Assembly (NCBI GenBank): GCA_032622095.1
Contig: CP136061.1
Coordinates: 263,036,077 to 263,100,076, forward strand
From: Siphonodentalium dalli
Lineage: Eukaryota; Mollusca; Scaphopoda; Gadilida; Siphonodentaliidae
Reading direction: 5' to 3'
DNA: 64,000 bases
Shown: one piece after another, positions 11,401 to 24,971 of the stretch
Layout of the letters: each line of letters starts with the position of its first letter
Numbering within the stretch: position 1 is the stretch's first letter
Position numbers and translations under genes: made by a program
Notes under the pieces: generated by a model
The model's database searches: none
What the model saw: the letters and a program-made list of their open reading frames with translations, nothing else
What the model was told of the DNA's origin: nothing

Positions 11401-11806
11401 TGCAGAACGAAAATGTAAACAAACACCAAATCACCCCATGCATTCACATTTCACCATCCCGCGGCGATATTTTTACATAAAATGTTAGATTAACATCTTC
11501 TCGACATCATTGTAACATTTTATTGACCATAATCAAGATGAAAACATGTTTTTTTTCGCTGATGGGACGGAAGCGAAATTGCAGAACGGGATGGGACGGT
11601 ATTAGATAGGATGGGACGGTATTAGAAAACGCAGAACAGCTAAGATAGACCCCTAAACTTGCTGTTTAGCAATAATACAGCATGTAGCAGCACCAAAATG
11701 GCTCTATATGGTCATCAGTGCAGCATTTTATTGGTGATCCCATTTTATTGACCATAATCAAGATGAAAACATGTTTTTTTTCGCTGATGGGACGGAAGCG
11801 AAATTG
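8411..11806. repeat. Mosaic block: v2, s1, s2, s2, then HOR1 members 8-12
   Basis: A starts: 8411 (v2), 8815 (s1), 9215 (s2), 9615 (s2), 10015 (c9), 10420 (c, no B), 10599 (g with GCAAC), 11003 (s1') and 11403 (c). The first 2,009 bp (8411-10419) have the same order and length as 54732-56740. The remainder matches HOR1 members 9-12. The B after 9615 lacks the TTAATGACC variant found at the matching HOR1 place. Confidence 0.8.
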
Positions 11807-14800
11807 CAGAACGAAAATGTAAACAAACACCAAATCACCCCATACATTCACATTTCCCCGTCCCGCGGCGATATTTTTACATAAAATGTTAGATTAACAT
11901 CTTCTCGACATCATTGTAACATTTTATTGACCATAATCAAGATGAAAACATGTTTTTTTTCGCTGATGGGACGGAAGCGAAATTACAGAACGGGATGGGA
12001 CGGTATTAGATAGGATGGGACGGTATTAGAAAACGCAGAACAGCTAAGATAGACCCCTAAACTTGCTGTTTAACAATAATACAGCATGTAGCAGCACCAA
12101 AATGGCTCTATATGGTCATCAGTGCAGCATTTTATTGGTGGTCCCATTTTATTGACCATAATCAAGATGAAAACATGTTTTTTTTCGCTGATGGGACGGA
12201 AGCGAAATTGCAGAACGAAAATGTAAACAAACACCAAATCACCCCATGCATTCACATTTCACCATCCCGCGGCGATATTTTTACATAAAATGTTAGATTA
12301 ACATCTTCTCGACATCAATGTAACATTTTATTGACCATAATCAAGATGAAAACATGTTTTTTTTCGCTGATGGGACGGAAGCGAAATTGCAGAACGAAAA
12401 TGTAAACAAACACCAAATCACCCCATGCATTCACATTTCCCCGTCCCGCGGCGATATTTTTACATAAAATGTTAGATTAATATCTTCTCGACATCATTGT
12501 AACATTTTATTGACCATAATCAAGATGAAAACATGTTTTTTTTCGCTGATGGGACGGAAGCGAAATTGCAGAACGGGATGGGACGGTATTAGATAGGATG
12601 GGACGGTATTAGAAAACGCAGAACAGCTAAGATAGACCCCTAAACTTGCTGTTTAGCAATAATACAGCATGTAGCAGCACCAAAATGGCTCTATATGGTC
12701 ATCAGTGCAGCATTTTATTGGTGATCCCATTTTATTGACCATAATCAAGATGAAAACATGTTTTTTTTCGCTGATGGGACGGAAGCGAAATTGCAGAACG
12801 AAAATGTAAACAAACACCAAATCACCCCATGCATTCACATTTCCCCGTCCCGCGGCGATATTTTTACATAAAATGTTAGATTAACATCTTCTCGACATCA
12901 TTGTAACATTTTATTGACCATAATCAAGATGAAAACATGTTTTTTTTTCGCTGATGGGACGGAAGCGAAATTGCAGAACGGGATGGGACGGTATTAGATA
13001 GGATGGGACGGTATTAGAAAACGCAGAACAGCTAAGATAGACCCCTAAACTTGCTGTTTAGCAATAATACAGCATGTAGCAGCACCAAAATGGCTCTATA
13101 TGGTCATCAGTGCAGCATTTTATTGGTGGTCCCATTTTATTGACCATAATCAAGATGAAAACATGTTTTTTTTCGCTGATGGGACGGAAGCGAAATTGCA
13201 GAACGAAAATGTAAACAAACACCAAATCACCCCATGCATTCACATTTCCCCGTCTCGCGGCGATATTTTTACATAAAATGTTAGATTAACATCTTCTCGA
13301 CATCATTGTAACATTTTATTGACCATAATCAAGATGAAAACATGTTTTTTTTCGCTGATGGGACGGAAGCGAAATTGCAGAACGGGATGGGACGGTATTA
13401 GATAGGATGGGACGGTATTAGAAAACGCAGAACAGCTAAGATAGACCCCTAAACTTGCTGTTTAGCAATAATACAGCATGTAGCAGCACCAAAATGGCTC
13501 TATATGGTCATCAGTGCAGCATTTTATTGGTGATCCCATTTTATTGACCATAATCAAGATGAAAACATGTTTTTTTTCGCTGATGGGACGGAAGCGAAAT
13601 TGCAGAACGAAAATGTAAACACCAAATCACCCCATGCATTCACATTTCCCCGTCCCGCGGCGATATTTTTACATAAAATGTTAGATTAATATCTTCTCGA
13701 CATCATTGCAACATTTTATTGACCATAATCAAGATGAAAACATGTTTTTTTTCGCTGATGGGACGGAAGCGAAATTGCAGAACGGGATGGGACGGTATTA
13801 GATAGGATGGGACGGTATTAGAAAACGCAGAACAGCTAAGATAGACCCCTAAACTTGCTGTTTAGCAATAATACAGCATGTAGCAGCACCAAAATGGCTC
13901 TATATGGTCATCAGTGCAGCATTTTATTGGTGATCCCATTTTATTGACCATAATCAAGATGAAAACATGTTTTTTTTCGCTGATGGGACGGAAGCGAAAT
14001 TGCAGAACGAAAATGTAAACACCAAATCACCCCATGCATTCACATTTCCCCGTCCCGCGGCGATATTTTTACATAAAATGTTAGATTAACATCTTCTCGA
14101 CATCATTGTAACATTTTATTGACCATAATCAAGATGAAAACATGTTTTTTTTCGCTGATGGGACGGAAGCGAAATTGCAGAACGGGATGGGACGGTATTA
14201 GATAGGATGGGACGGTATTAGAAAACGCAGAACAGCTAAGATAGACCCCTAAACTTGCTGTTTAGCAATAATACAGCATGTAGCAGCACCAAAATGGCTC
14301 TATATGGTCATCAGTGCAGCATTTTATTGGTGATCCCATTTTAATGACCATAATCAAGATGAAAACATGTTTTTTTTCGCTGATGGGACGGAAGCGAAAT
14401 TGCAGAACGAAAATGTAAACAAACACCAAATCACCCCATGCATTCACATTTCACCATCCCGCGGCGATATTTTTACATAAAATGTTAGATTAACATCTTC
14501 TCGACATCATTGTAACATTTTATTGACCATAATCAAGATGAAAACATGTTTTTTTTTCGCTGATGGGACGGAAGCGAAATTGCAGAACGGGATGGGACGG
14601 TATTAGATAGGATGGGACGGTATTAGAAAACGCAGAACAGCTAAGATAGACCCCTAAACTTGCTGTTTAGCAATAATACAGCATGTAGCAGCACCAAAAT
14701 GGCTCTATATGGTCATCAGTGCAGCATTTTATTGGTGATCCCATTTTATTGACCATAATCAAGATGAAAACATGTTTTTTTTCGCTGATGGGACGGAAGC

Positions 14801-16194
14801 GAAATTGCAGAACGAAAATGTAAACAAACACCAAATCACCCCATGCATTCACATTTCACCATCCCGCGGCGATATTTTTACATAAAATGTTAGATTAACA
14901 TCTTCTCGACATCATTGTAACATTTTATTGACCATAATCAAGATGAAAACATGTTTTTTTTCGCTGATGGGACGGAAGCGAAATTGCAGAACGAAAATGT
15001 AAACAAACACCAAATCACCCCATGCATTCACATTTCCCCGTCCCGCGGCGATATTTTTACATAAAATGTTAGATTAACATCTTCTCGACATCATTGCAAC
15101 ATTTTATTGACCATAATCAAGATGAAAACATGTTTTTTTTCGCTGATGGGACGGAAGCGAAATTGCAGAACGGGATGGGACGGTATTAGATAGGATGGGA
15201 CGGTATTAGAAAACGCAGAACAGCTAAGATAGACCCCTAAACTTGCTGTTTAGCAATAATACAGCATGTAGCAGCACCAAAATGGCTCTATATGGTCATC
15301 AGTGCAGCATTTTATTGGTGATCCCATTTTATTGACCATAATCAAGATGAAAACATGTTTTTTTTCGCTGATGGGACGGAAGCGAAATTGCAGAACGAAA
15401 ATGTAAACACCAAATCACCCCATGCATTCACATTTCCCCGTCCCGCGGCGATATTTTTACATAAAATGTTAGATTAATATCTTCTCGACATCATTGTAAC
15501 ATTTTATTGACCATAATCAAGATGAAAACATGTTTTTTTTCGCTGATGGGACGGAAGCGAAATTGCAGAACGGGATGGAACGGTATTAGATAGGATGGGA
15601 CGGTATTAGAAAACGCAGAACAGCTAAGATAGACCCCTAAACTTGCTGTTTAGCAATAATACAGCATGTAGCAGCACCAAAATGGCTCTATATGGTCATC
15701 AGTGCAGCATTTTATTGGTGATCCCATTTTATTGACCATAATCAAGATGAAAACATGTTTTTTTTCGCTGATGGGACGGAAGCGAAATTGCAGAACGAAA
15801 ATGTAAACAAACACCAAATCACCCCATGCATTCACATTTCACCATCCCGCGGCGATATTTTTACATAAAATGTTAGATTAACATCTTCTCGACATCATTG
15901 TAACATTTTATTGACCATAATCAAGATGAAAACATGTTTTTTTTCGCTGATGGGACGGAAGCGAAATTGCAGAACGGGATGGGACGGTATTAGATAGGAT
16001 GGGACGGTATTAGAAAACGCAGAACAGCTAAGATAGACCCCTAAACTTGCTGTTTAGCAATAATACAGCATGTAGCAGCACCAAAATGGCTCTATATGGT
16101 CATCAGTGCAGCATTTTATTGGTGATCCCATTTTATTGACCATAATCAAGATGAAAACATGTTTTTTTTCGCTGATGGGACGGAAGCGAAATTG
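11807..16194. repeat. HOR1, complete copy 1 (4,388 bp; 12 A, 10 B)
   Basis: Reference copy. A starts: 11807 v2, 12211 c with CATCAATG (no B), 12390 long TAATATC/GTAAC, 12794 g9, 13199 t, 13603 s1, 14003 s2, 14403 c9, 14808 c (no B), 14987 g with GCAAC, 15391 s1', 15791 c. B variants: GGTGGTCCC after 11807 and 12794, TTAATGACC after 14003, GGATGGAACGG after 15391. The two A-A junctions are at 12390 and 14987. A private G-to-A lies at 12073. Confidence 0.92.
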
Positions 16195-19100
16195 CAGAAC
16201 GAAAATGTAAACAAACACCAAATCACCCCATACATTCACATTTCCCCGTCCCGCGGCGATATTTTTACATAAAATGTTAGATTAACATCTTCTCGACATC
16301 ATTGTAACATTTTATTGACCATAATCAAGATGAAAACATGTTTTTGTTCGCTGATGGGACGGAAGCGAAATTACAGAACGGGATGGGACGGTATTAGATA
16401 GGATGGGACGGTATTAGAAAACGCAGAACAGCTAAGATAGACCCCTAAACTTGCTGTTTAGCAATAATACAGCATGTAGCAGCACCAAAATGGCTCTATA
16501 TGGTCATCAGTGCAGCATTTTATTGGTGGTCCCATTTTATTGACCATAATCAAGATGAAAACATGTTTTTTTTCGCTGATGGGACGGAAGCGAAATTGCA
16601 GAACGAAAATGTAAACAAACACCAAATCACCCCATGCATTCACATTTCACCATCCCGCGGCGATATTTTTACATAAAATGTTAGATTAACATCTTCTCGA
16701 CATCAATGTAACATTTTATTGACCATAATCAAGATGAAAACATGTTTTTTTTCGCTGATGGGACGGAAGCGAAATTGCAGAACGAAAATGTAAACAAACA
16801 CCAAATCACCCCATGCATTCACATTTCCCCGTCCCGCGGCGATATTTTTACATAAAATGTTAGATTAATATCTTCTCGACATCATTGTAACATTTTATTG
16901 ACCATAATCAAGATGAAAACATGTTTTTTTTCGCTGATGGGACGGAAGCGAAATTGCAGAACGGGATGGGACGGTATTAGATAGGATGGGACGGTATTAG
17001 AAAACGCAGAACAGCTAAGATAGACCCCTAAACTTGCTGTTTAGCAATAATACAGCATGTAGCAGCACCAAAATGGCTCTATATGGTCATCAGTGCAGCA
17101 TTTTATTGGTGATCCCATTTTATTGACCATAATCAAGATGAAAACATGTTTTTTTTCGCTGATGGGACGGAAGCGAAATTGCAGAACGAAAATGTAAACA
17201 AACACCAAATCACCCCATGCATTCACATTTCCCCGTCCCGCGGCGATATTTTTACATAAAATGTTAGATTAACATCTTCTCGACATCATTGTAACATTTT
17301 ATTGACCATAATCAAGATGAAAACATGTTTTTTTTTCGCTGATGGGACGGAAGCGAAATTGCAGAACGGGATGGGACGGTATTAGATAGGATGGGACGGT
17401 ATTAGAAAACGCAGAACAGCTAAGATAGACCCCTAAACTTGCTGTTTAGCAATAATACAGCATGTAGCAGCACCAAAATGGCTCTATATGGTCATCAGTG
17501 CAGCATTTTATTGGTGGTCCCATTTTATTGACCATAATCAAGATGAAAACATGTTTTTTTTCGCTGATGGGACGGAAGCGAAATTGCAGAACGAAAATGT
17601 AAACAAACACCAAATCACCCCATGCATTCACATTTCCCCGTCTCGCGGCGATATTTTTACATAAAATGTTAGATTAACATCTTCTCGACATCATTGTAAC
17701 ATTTTATTGACCATAATCAAGATGAAAACATGTTTTTTTTCGCTGATGGGACGGAAGCGAAATTGCAGAACGGGATGGGACGGTATTAGATAGGATGGGA
17801 CGGTATTAGAAAACGCAGAACAGCTAAGATAGACCCCTAAACTTGCTGTTTAGCAATAATACAGCATGTAGCAGCACCAAAATGGCTCTATATGGTCATC
17901 AGTGCAGCATTTTATTGGTGATCCCATTTTATTGACCATAATCAAGATGAAAACATGTTTTTTTTCGCTGATGGGACGGAAGCGAAATTGCAGAACGAAA
18001 ATGTAAACACCAAATCACCCCATGCATTCACATTTCCCCGTCCCGCGGCGATATTTTTACATAAAATGTTAGATTAATATCTTCTCGACATCATTGCAAC
18101 ATTTTATTGACCATAATCAAGATGAAAACATGTTTTTTTTCGCTGATGGGACGGAAGCGAAATTGCAGAACGGGATGGGACGGTATTAGATAGGATGGGA
18201 CGGTATTAGAAAACGCAGAACAGCTAAGATAGACCCCTAAACTTGCTGTTTAGCAATAATACAGCATGTAGCAGCACCAAAATGGCTCTATATGGTCATC
18301 AGTGCAGCATTTTATTGGTGATCCCATTTTATTGACCATAATCAAGATGAAAACATGTTTTTTTTCGCTGATGGGACGGAAGCGAAATTGCAGAACGAAA
18401 ATGTAAACACCAAATCACCCCATGCATTCACATTTCCCCGTCCCGCGGCGATATTTTTACATAAAATGTTAGATTAACATCTTCTCGACATCATTGTAAC
18501 ATTTTATTGACCATAATCAAGATGAAAACATGTTTTTTTTCGCTGATGGGACGGAAGCGAAATTGCAGAACGGGATGGGACGGTATTAGATAGGATGGGA
18601 CGGTATTAGAAAACGCAGAACAGCTAAGATAGACTCCTAAACTTGCTGTTTAGCAATAATACAGCATGTAGCAGCACCAAAATGGCTCTATATGGTCATC
18701 AGTGCAGCATTTTATTGGTGATCCCATTTTAATGACCATAATCAAGATGAAAACATGTTTTTTTTCGCTGATGGGACGGAAGCGAAATTGCAGAACGAAA
18801 ATGTAAACAAACACCAAATCACCCCATGCATTCACATTTCACCATCCCGCGGCGATATTTTTACATAAAATGTTAGATTAACATCTTCTCGACATCATTG
18901 TAACATTTTATTGACCATAATCAAGATGAAAACATGTTTTTTTTTCGCTGATGGGACGGAAGCGAAATTGCAGAACGGGATGGGACGGTATTAGATAGGA
19001 TGGGACGGTATTAGAAAACGCAGAACAGCTAAGATAGACCCCTAAACTTGCTGTTTAGCAATAATACAGCATGTAGCAGCACCAAAATGGCTCTATATGG

Positions 19101-20582
19101 TCATCAGTGCAGCATTTTATTGGTGATCCCATTTTATTGACCATAATCAAGATGAAAACATGTTTTTTTTCGCTGATGGGACGGAAGCGAAATTGCAGAA
19201 CGAAAATGTAAACAAACACCAAATCACCCCATGCATTCACATTTCACCATCCCGCGGCGATATTTTTACATAAAATGTTAGATTAACATCTTCTCGACAT
19301 CATTGTAACATTTTATTGACCATAATCAAGATGAAAACATGTTTTTTTTCGCTGATGGGACGGAAGCGAAATTGCAGAACGAAAATGTAAACAAACACCA
19401 AATCACCCCATGCATTCACATTTCCCCGTCCCGCGGCGATATTTTTACATAAAATGTTAGATTAACATCTTCTCGACATCATTGCAACATTTTATTGACC
19501 ATAATCAAGATGAAAACATGTTTTTTTTCGCTGATGGGACGGAAGCGAAATTGCAGAACGGGATGGGACGGTATTAGATAGGATGGGACGGTATTAGAAA
19601 ACGCAGAACAGCTAAGATAGACCCCTAAACTTGCTGTTTAGCAATAATACAGCATGTAGCAGCACCAAAATGGCTCTATATGGTCATCAGTGCAGCATTT
19701 TATTGGTGATCCCATTTTATTGACCATAATCAAGATGAAAACATGTTTTTTTTCGCTGATGGGACGGAAGCGAAATTGCAGAACGAAAATGTAAACACCA
19801 AATCACCCCATGCATTCACATTTCCCCGTCCCGCGGCGATATTTTTACATAAAATGTTAGATTAATATCTTCTCGACATCATTGTAACATTTTATTGACC
19901 ATAATCAAGATGAAAACATGTTTTTTTTCGCTGATGGGACGGAAGCGAAATTGCAGAACGGGATGGAACGGTATTAGATAGGATGGGACGGTATTAGAAA
20001 ACGCAGAACAGCTAAGATAGACCCCTAAACTTGCTGTTTAGCAATAATACAGCATGTAGCAGCACCAAAATGGCTCTATATGGTCATCAGTGCAGCATTT
20101 TATTGGTGATCCCATTTTATTGACCATAATCAAGATGAAAACATGTTTTTTTTCGCTGATGGGACGGAAGCGAAATTGCAGAACGAAAATGTAAACAAAC
20201 ACCAAATCACCCCATGCATTCACATTTCACCATCCCGCGGCGATATTTTTACATAAAATGTTAGATTAACATCTTCTCGACATCATTGTAACATTTTATT
20301 GACCATAATCAAGATGAAAACATGTTTTTTTTCGCTGATGGGACGGAAGCGAAATTGCAGAACGGGATGGGACGGTATTAGATAGGATGGGACGGTATTA
20401 GAAAACGCAGAACAGCTAAGATAGACCCCTAAACTTGCTGTTTAGCAATAATACAGCATGTAGCAGCACCAAAATGGCTCTATATGGTCATCAGTGCAGC
20501 ATTTTATTGGTGATCCCATTTTATTGACCATAATCAAGATGAAAACATGTTTTTTTTCGCTGATGGGACGGAAGCGAAATTG
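16195..20582. repeat. HOR1, complete copy 2 (4,388 bp)
   Basis: Same member order and length as copy 1. A-A junctions lie at 16778 and 19375. The private changes I noticed are T-to-G at 16346, which breaks the T8 tract, and C-to-T at 18635 in module B. Only a handful of differences in 4.4 kb implies amplification very recently or continuing homogenisation. Confidence 0.92.
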
Positions 20583-23500
20583 CAGAACGAAAATGTAAAC
20601 AAACACCAAATCACCCCATACATTCACATTTCCCCGTCCCGCGGCGATATTTTTACATAAAATGTTAGATTAACATCTTCTCGACATCATTGTAACATTT
20701 TATTGACCATAATCAAGATGAAAACATGTTTTTTTTCGCTGATGGGACGGAAGCGAAATTACAGAACGGGATGGGACGGTATTAGATAGGATGGGACGGT
20801 ATTAGAAAACGCAGAACAGCTAAGATAGACCCCTAAACTTGCTGTTTAGCAATAATACAGCATGTAGCAGCACCAAAATGGCTCTATATGGTCATCAGTG
20901 CAGCATTTTATTGGTGGTCCCATTTTATTGACCATAATCAAGATGAAAACATGTTTTTTTTCGCTGATGGGACGGAAGCGAAATTGCAGAACGAAAATGT
21001 AAACAAACACCAAATCACCCCATGCATTCACATTTCACCATCCCGCGGCGATATTTTTACATAAAATGTTAGATTAACATCTTCTCGACATCAATGTAAC
21101 ATTTTATTGACCATAATCAAGATGAAAACATGTTTTTTTTCGCTGATGGGACGGAAGCGAAATTGCAGAACGAAAATGTAAACAAACACCAAATCACCCC
21201 ATGCATTCACATTTCCCCGTCCCGCGGCGATATTTTTACATAAAATGTTAGATTAATATCTTCTCGACATCATTGTAACATTTTATTGACCATAATCAAG
21301 ATGAAAACATGTTTTTTTTTCGCTGATGGGACGGAAGCGAAATTGCAGAACGGGATGGGACGGTATTAGATAGGATGGGACGGTATTAGAAAACGCAGAA
21401 CAGCTAAGATAGACCCCTAAACTTGCTGTTTAGCAATAATACAGCATGTAGCAGCACCAAAATGGCTCTATATGGTCATCAGTGCAGCATTTTATTGGTG
21501 ATCCCATTTTATTGACCATAATCAAGATGAAAACATGTTTTTTTTCGCTGATGGGACGGAAGCGAAATTGCAGAACGAAAATGTAAACAAACACCAAATC
21601 ACCCCATGCATTCACATTTCCCCGTCCCGCGGCGATATTTTTACATAAAATGTTAGATTAACATCTTCTCGACATCATTGTAACATTTTATTGACCATAA
21701 TCAAGATGAAAACATGTTTTTTTTTCGCTGATGGGACGGAAGCGAAATTGCAGAACGGGATGGGACGGTATTAGATAGGATGGGACGGTATTAGAAAACG
21801 CAGAACAGCTAAGATAGACCCCTAAACTTGCTGTTTAGCAATAATACAGCATGTAGCAGCACCAAAATGGCTCTATATGGTCATCAGTGCAGCATTTTAT
21901 TGGTGGTCCCATTTTATTGACCATAATCAAGATGAAAACATGTTTTTTTTCGCTGATGGGACGGAAGCGAAATTGCAGAACGAAAATGTAAACAAACACC
22001 AAATCACCCCATGCATTCACATTTCCCCGTCTCGCGGCGATATTTTTACATAAAATGTTAGATTAACATCTTCTCGACATCATTGTAACATTTTATTGAC
22101 CATAATCAAGATGAAAACATGTTTTTTTTCGCTGATGGGACGGAAGCGAAATTGCAGAACGGGATGGGACGGTATTAGATAGGATGGGACGGTATTAGAA
22201 AACGCAGAACAGCTAAGATAGACCCCTAAACTTGCTGTTTAGCAATAATACAGCATGTAGCAGCACCAAAATGGCTCTATATGGTCATCAGTGCAGCATT
22301 TTATTGGTGATCCCATTTTATTGACCATAATCAAGATGAAAACATGTTTTTTTTCGCTGATGGGACGGAAGCGAAATTGCAGAACGAAAATGTAAACACC
22401 AAATCACCCCATGCATTCACATTTCCCCGTCCCGCGGCGATATTTTTACATAAAATGTTAGATTAATATCTTCTCGACATCATTGCAACATTTTATTGAC
22501 CATAATCAAGATGAAAACATGTTTTTTTTCGCTGATGGGACGGAAGCGAAATTGCAGAACGGGATGGGACGGTATTAGATAGGATGGGACGGTATTAGAA
22601 AACGCAGAACAGCTAAGATAGACCCCTAAACTTGCTGTTTAGCAATAATACAGCATGTAGCAGCACCAAAATGGCTCTATATGGTCATCAGTGCAGCATT
22701 TTATTGGTGATCCCATTTTATTGACCATAATCAAGATGAAAACATGTTTTTTTTCGCTGATGGGACGGAAGCGAAATTGCAGAACGAAAATGTAAACACC
22801 AAATCACCCCATGCATTCACATTTCCCCGTCCCGCGGCGATATTTTTACATAAAATGTTAGATTAACATCTTCTCGACATCATTGTAACATTTTATTGAC
22901 CATAATCAAGATGAAAACATGTTTTTTTTCGCTGATGGGACGGAAGCGAAATTGCAGAACGGGATGGGACGGTATTAGATAGGATGGGACGGTATTAGAA
23001 AACGCAGAACAGCTAAGATAGACCCCTAAACTTGCTGTTTAGCAATAATACAGCATGTAGCAGCACCAAAATGGCTCTATATGGTCATCAGTGCAGCATT
23101 TTATTGGTGATCCCATTTTAATGACCATAATCAAGATGAAAACATGTTTTTTTTCGCTGATGGGACGGAAGCGAAATTGCAGAACGAAAATGTAAACAAA
23201 CACCAAATCACCCCATGCATTCACATTTCACCATCCCGCGGCGATATTTTTACATAAAATGTTAGATTAACATCTTCTCGACATCATTGTAACATTTTAT
23301 TGACCATAATCAAGATGAAAACATGTTTTTTTTTCGCTGATGGGACGGAAGCGAAATTGCAGAACGGGATGGGACGGTATTAGATAGGATGGGACGGTAT
23401 TAGAAAACGCAGAACAGCTAAGATAGACCCCTAAACTTGCTGTTTAGCAATAATACAGCATGTAGCAGCACCAAAATGGCTCTATATGGTCATCAGTGCA

Positions 23501-24971
23501 GCATTTTATTGGTGATCCCATTTTATTGACCATAATCAAGATGAAAACATGTTTTTTTTCGCTGATGGGACGGAAGCGAAATTGCAGAACGAAAATGTAA
23601 ACAAACACCAAATCACCCCATGCATTCACATTTCACCATCCCGCGGCGATATTTTTACATAAAATGTTAGATTAACATCTTCTCGACATCATTGTAACAT
23701 TTTATTGACCATAATCAAGATGAAAACATGTTTTTTTTCGCTGATGGGACGGAAGCGAAATTGCAGAACGAAAATGTAAACAAACACCAAATCACCCCAT
23801 GCATTCACATTTCCCCGTCCCGCGGCGATATTTTTACATAAAATGTTAGATTAACATCTTCTCGACATCATTGCAACATTTTATTGACCATAATCAAGAT
23901 GAAAACATGTTTTTTTTCGCTGATGGGACGGAAGCGAAATTGCAGAACGGGATGGGACGGTATTAGATAGGATGGGACGGTATTAGAAAACGCAGAACAG
24001 CTAAGATAGACCCCTAAACTTGCTGTTTAGCAATAATACAGCATGTAGCAGCACCAAAATGGCTCTATATGGTCATCAGTGCAGCATTTTATTGGTGATC
24101 CCATTTTATTGACCATAATCAAGATGAAAACATGTTTTTTTTCGCTGATGGGACGGAAGCGAAATTGCAGAACGAAAATGTAAACACCAAATCACCCCAT
24201 GCATTCACATTTCCCCGTCCCGCGGCGATATTTTTACATAAAATGTTAGATTAATATCTTCTCGACATCATTGTAACATTTTATTGACCATAATCAAGAT
24301 GAAAACATGTTTTTTTTCGCTGATGGGACGGAAGCGAAATTGCAGAACGGGATGGAACGGTATTAGATAGGATGGGACGGTATTAGAAAACGCAGAACAG
24401 CTAAGATAGACCCCTAAACTTGCTGTTTAGCAATAATACAGCATGTAGCAGCACCAAAATGGCTCTATATGGTCATCAGTGCAGCATTTTATTGGTGATC
24501 CCATTTTATTGACCATAATCAAGATGAAAACATGTTTTTTTTCGCTGATGGGACGGAAGCGAAATTGCAGAACGAAAATGTAAACAAACACCAAATCACC
24601 CCATGCATTCACATTTCACCATCCCGCGGCGATATTTTTACATAAAATGTTAGATTAACATCTTCTCGACATCATTGTAACATTTTATTGACCATAATCA
24701 AGATGAAAACATGTTTTTTTTCGCTGATGGGACGGAAGCGAAATTGCAGAACGGGATGGGACGGTATTAGATAGGATGGGACGGTATTAGAAAACGCAGA
24801 ACAGCTAAGATAGACCCCTAAACTTGCTGTTTAGCAATAATACAGCATGTAGCAGCACCAAAATGGCTCTATATGGTCATCAGTGCAGCATTTTATTGGT
24901 GATCCCATTTTATTGACCATAATCAAGATGAAAACATGTTTTTTTTCGCTGATGGGACGGAAGCGAAATTG
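20583..24971. repeat. HOR1, complete copy 3 (4,389 bp)
   Basis: Same order as copies 1 and 2. A-A junctions lie at 21166 and 23764. The one private difference I noticed is a T9 instead of T8 tract in the module starting at 21166, which explains the extra base. Confidence 0.92.
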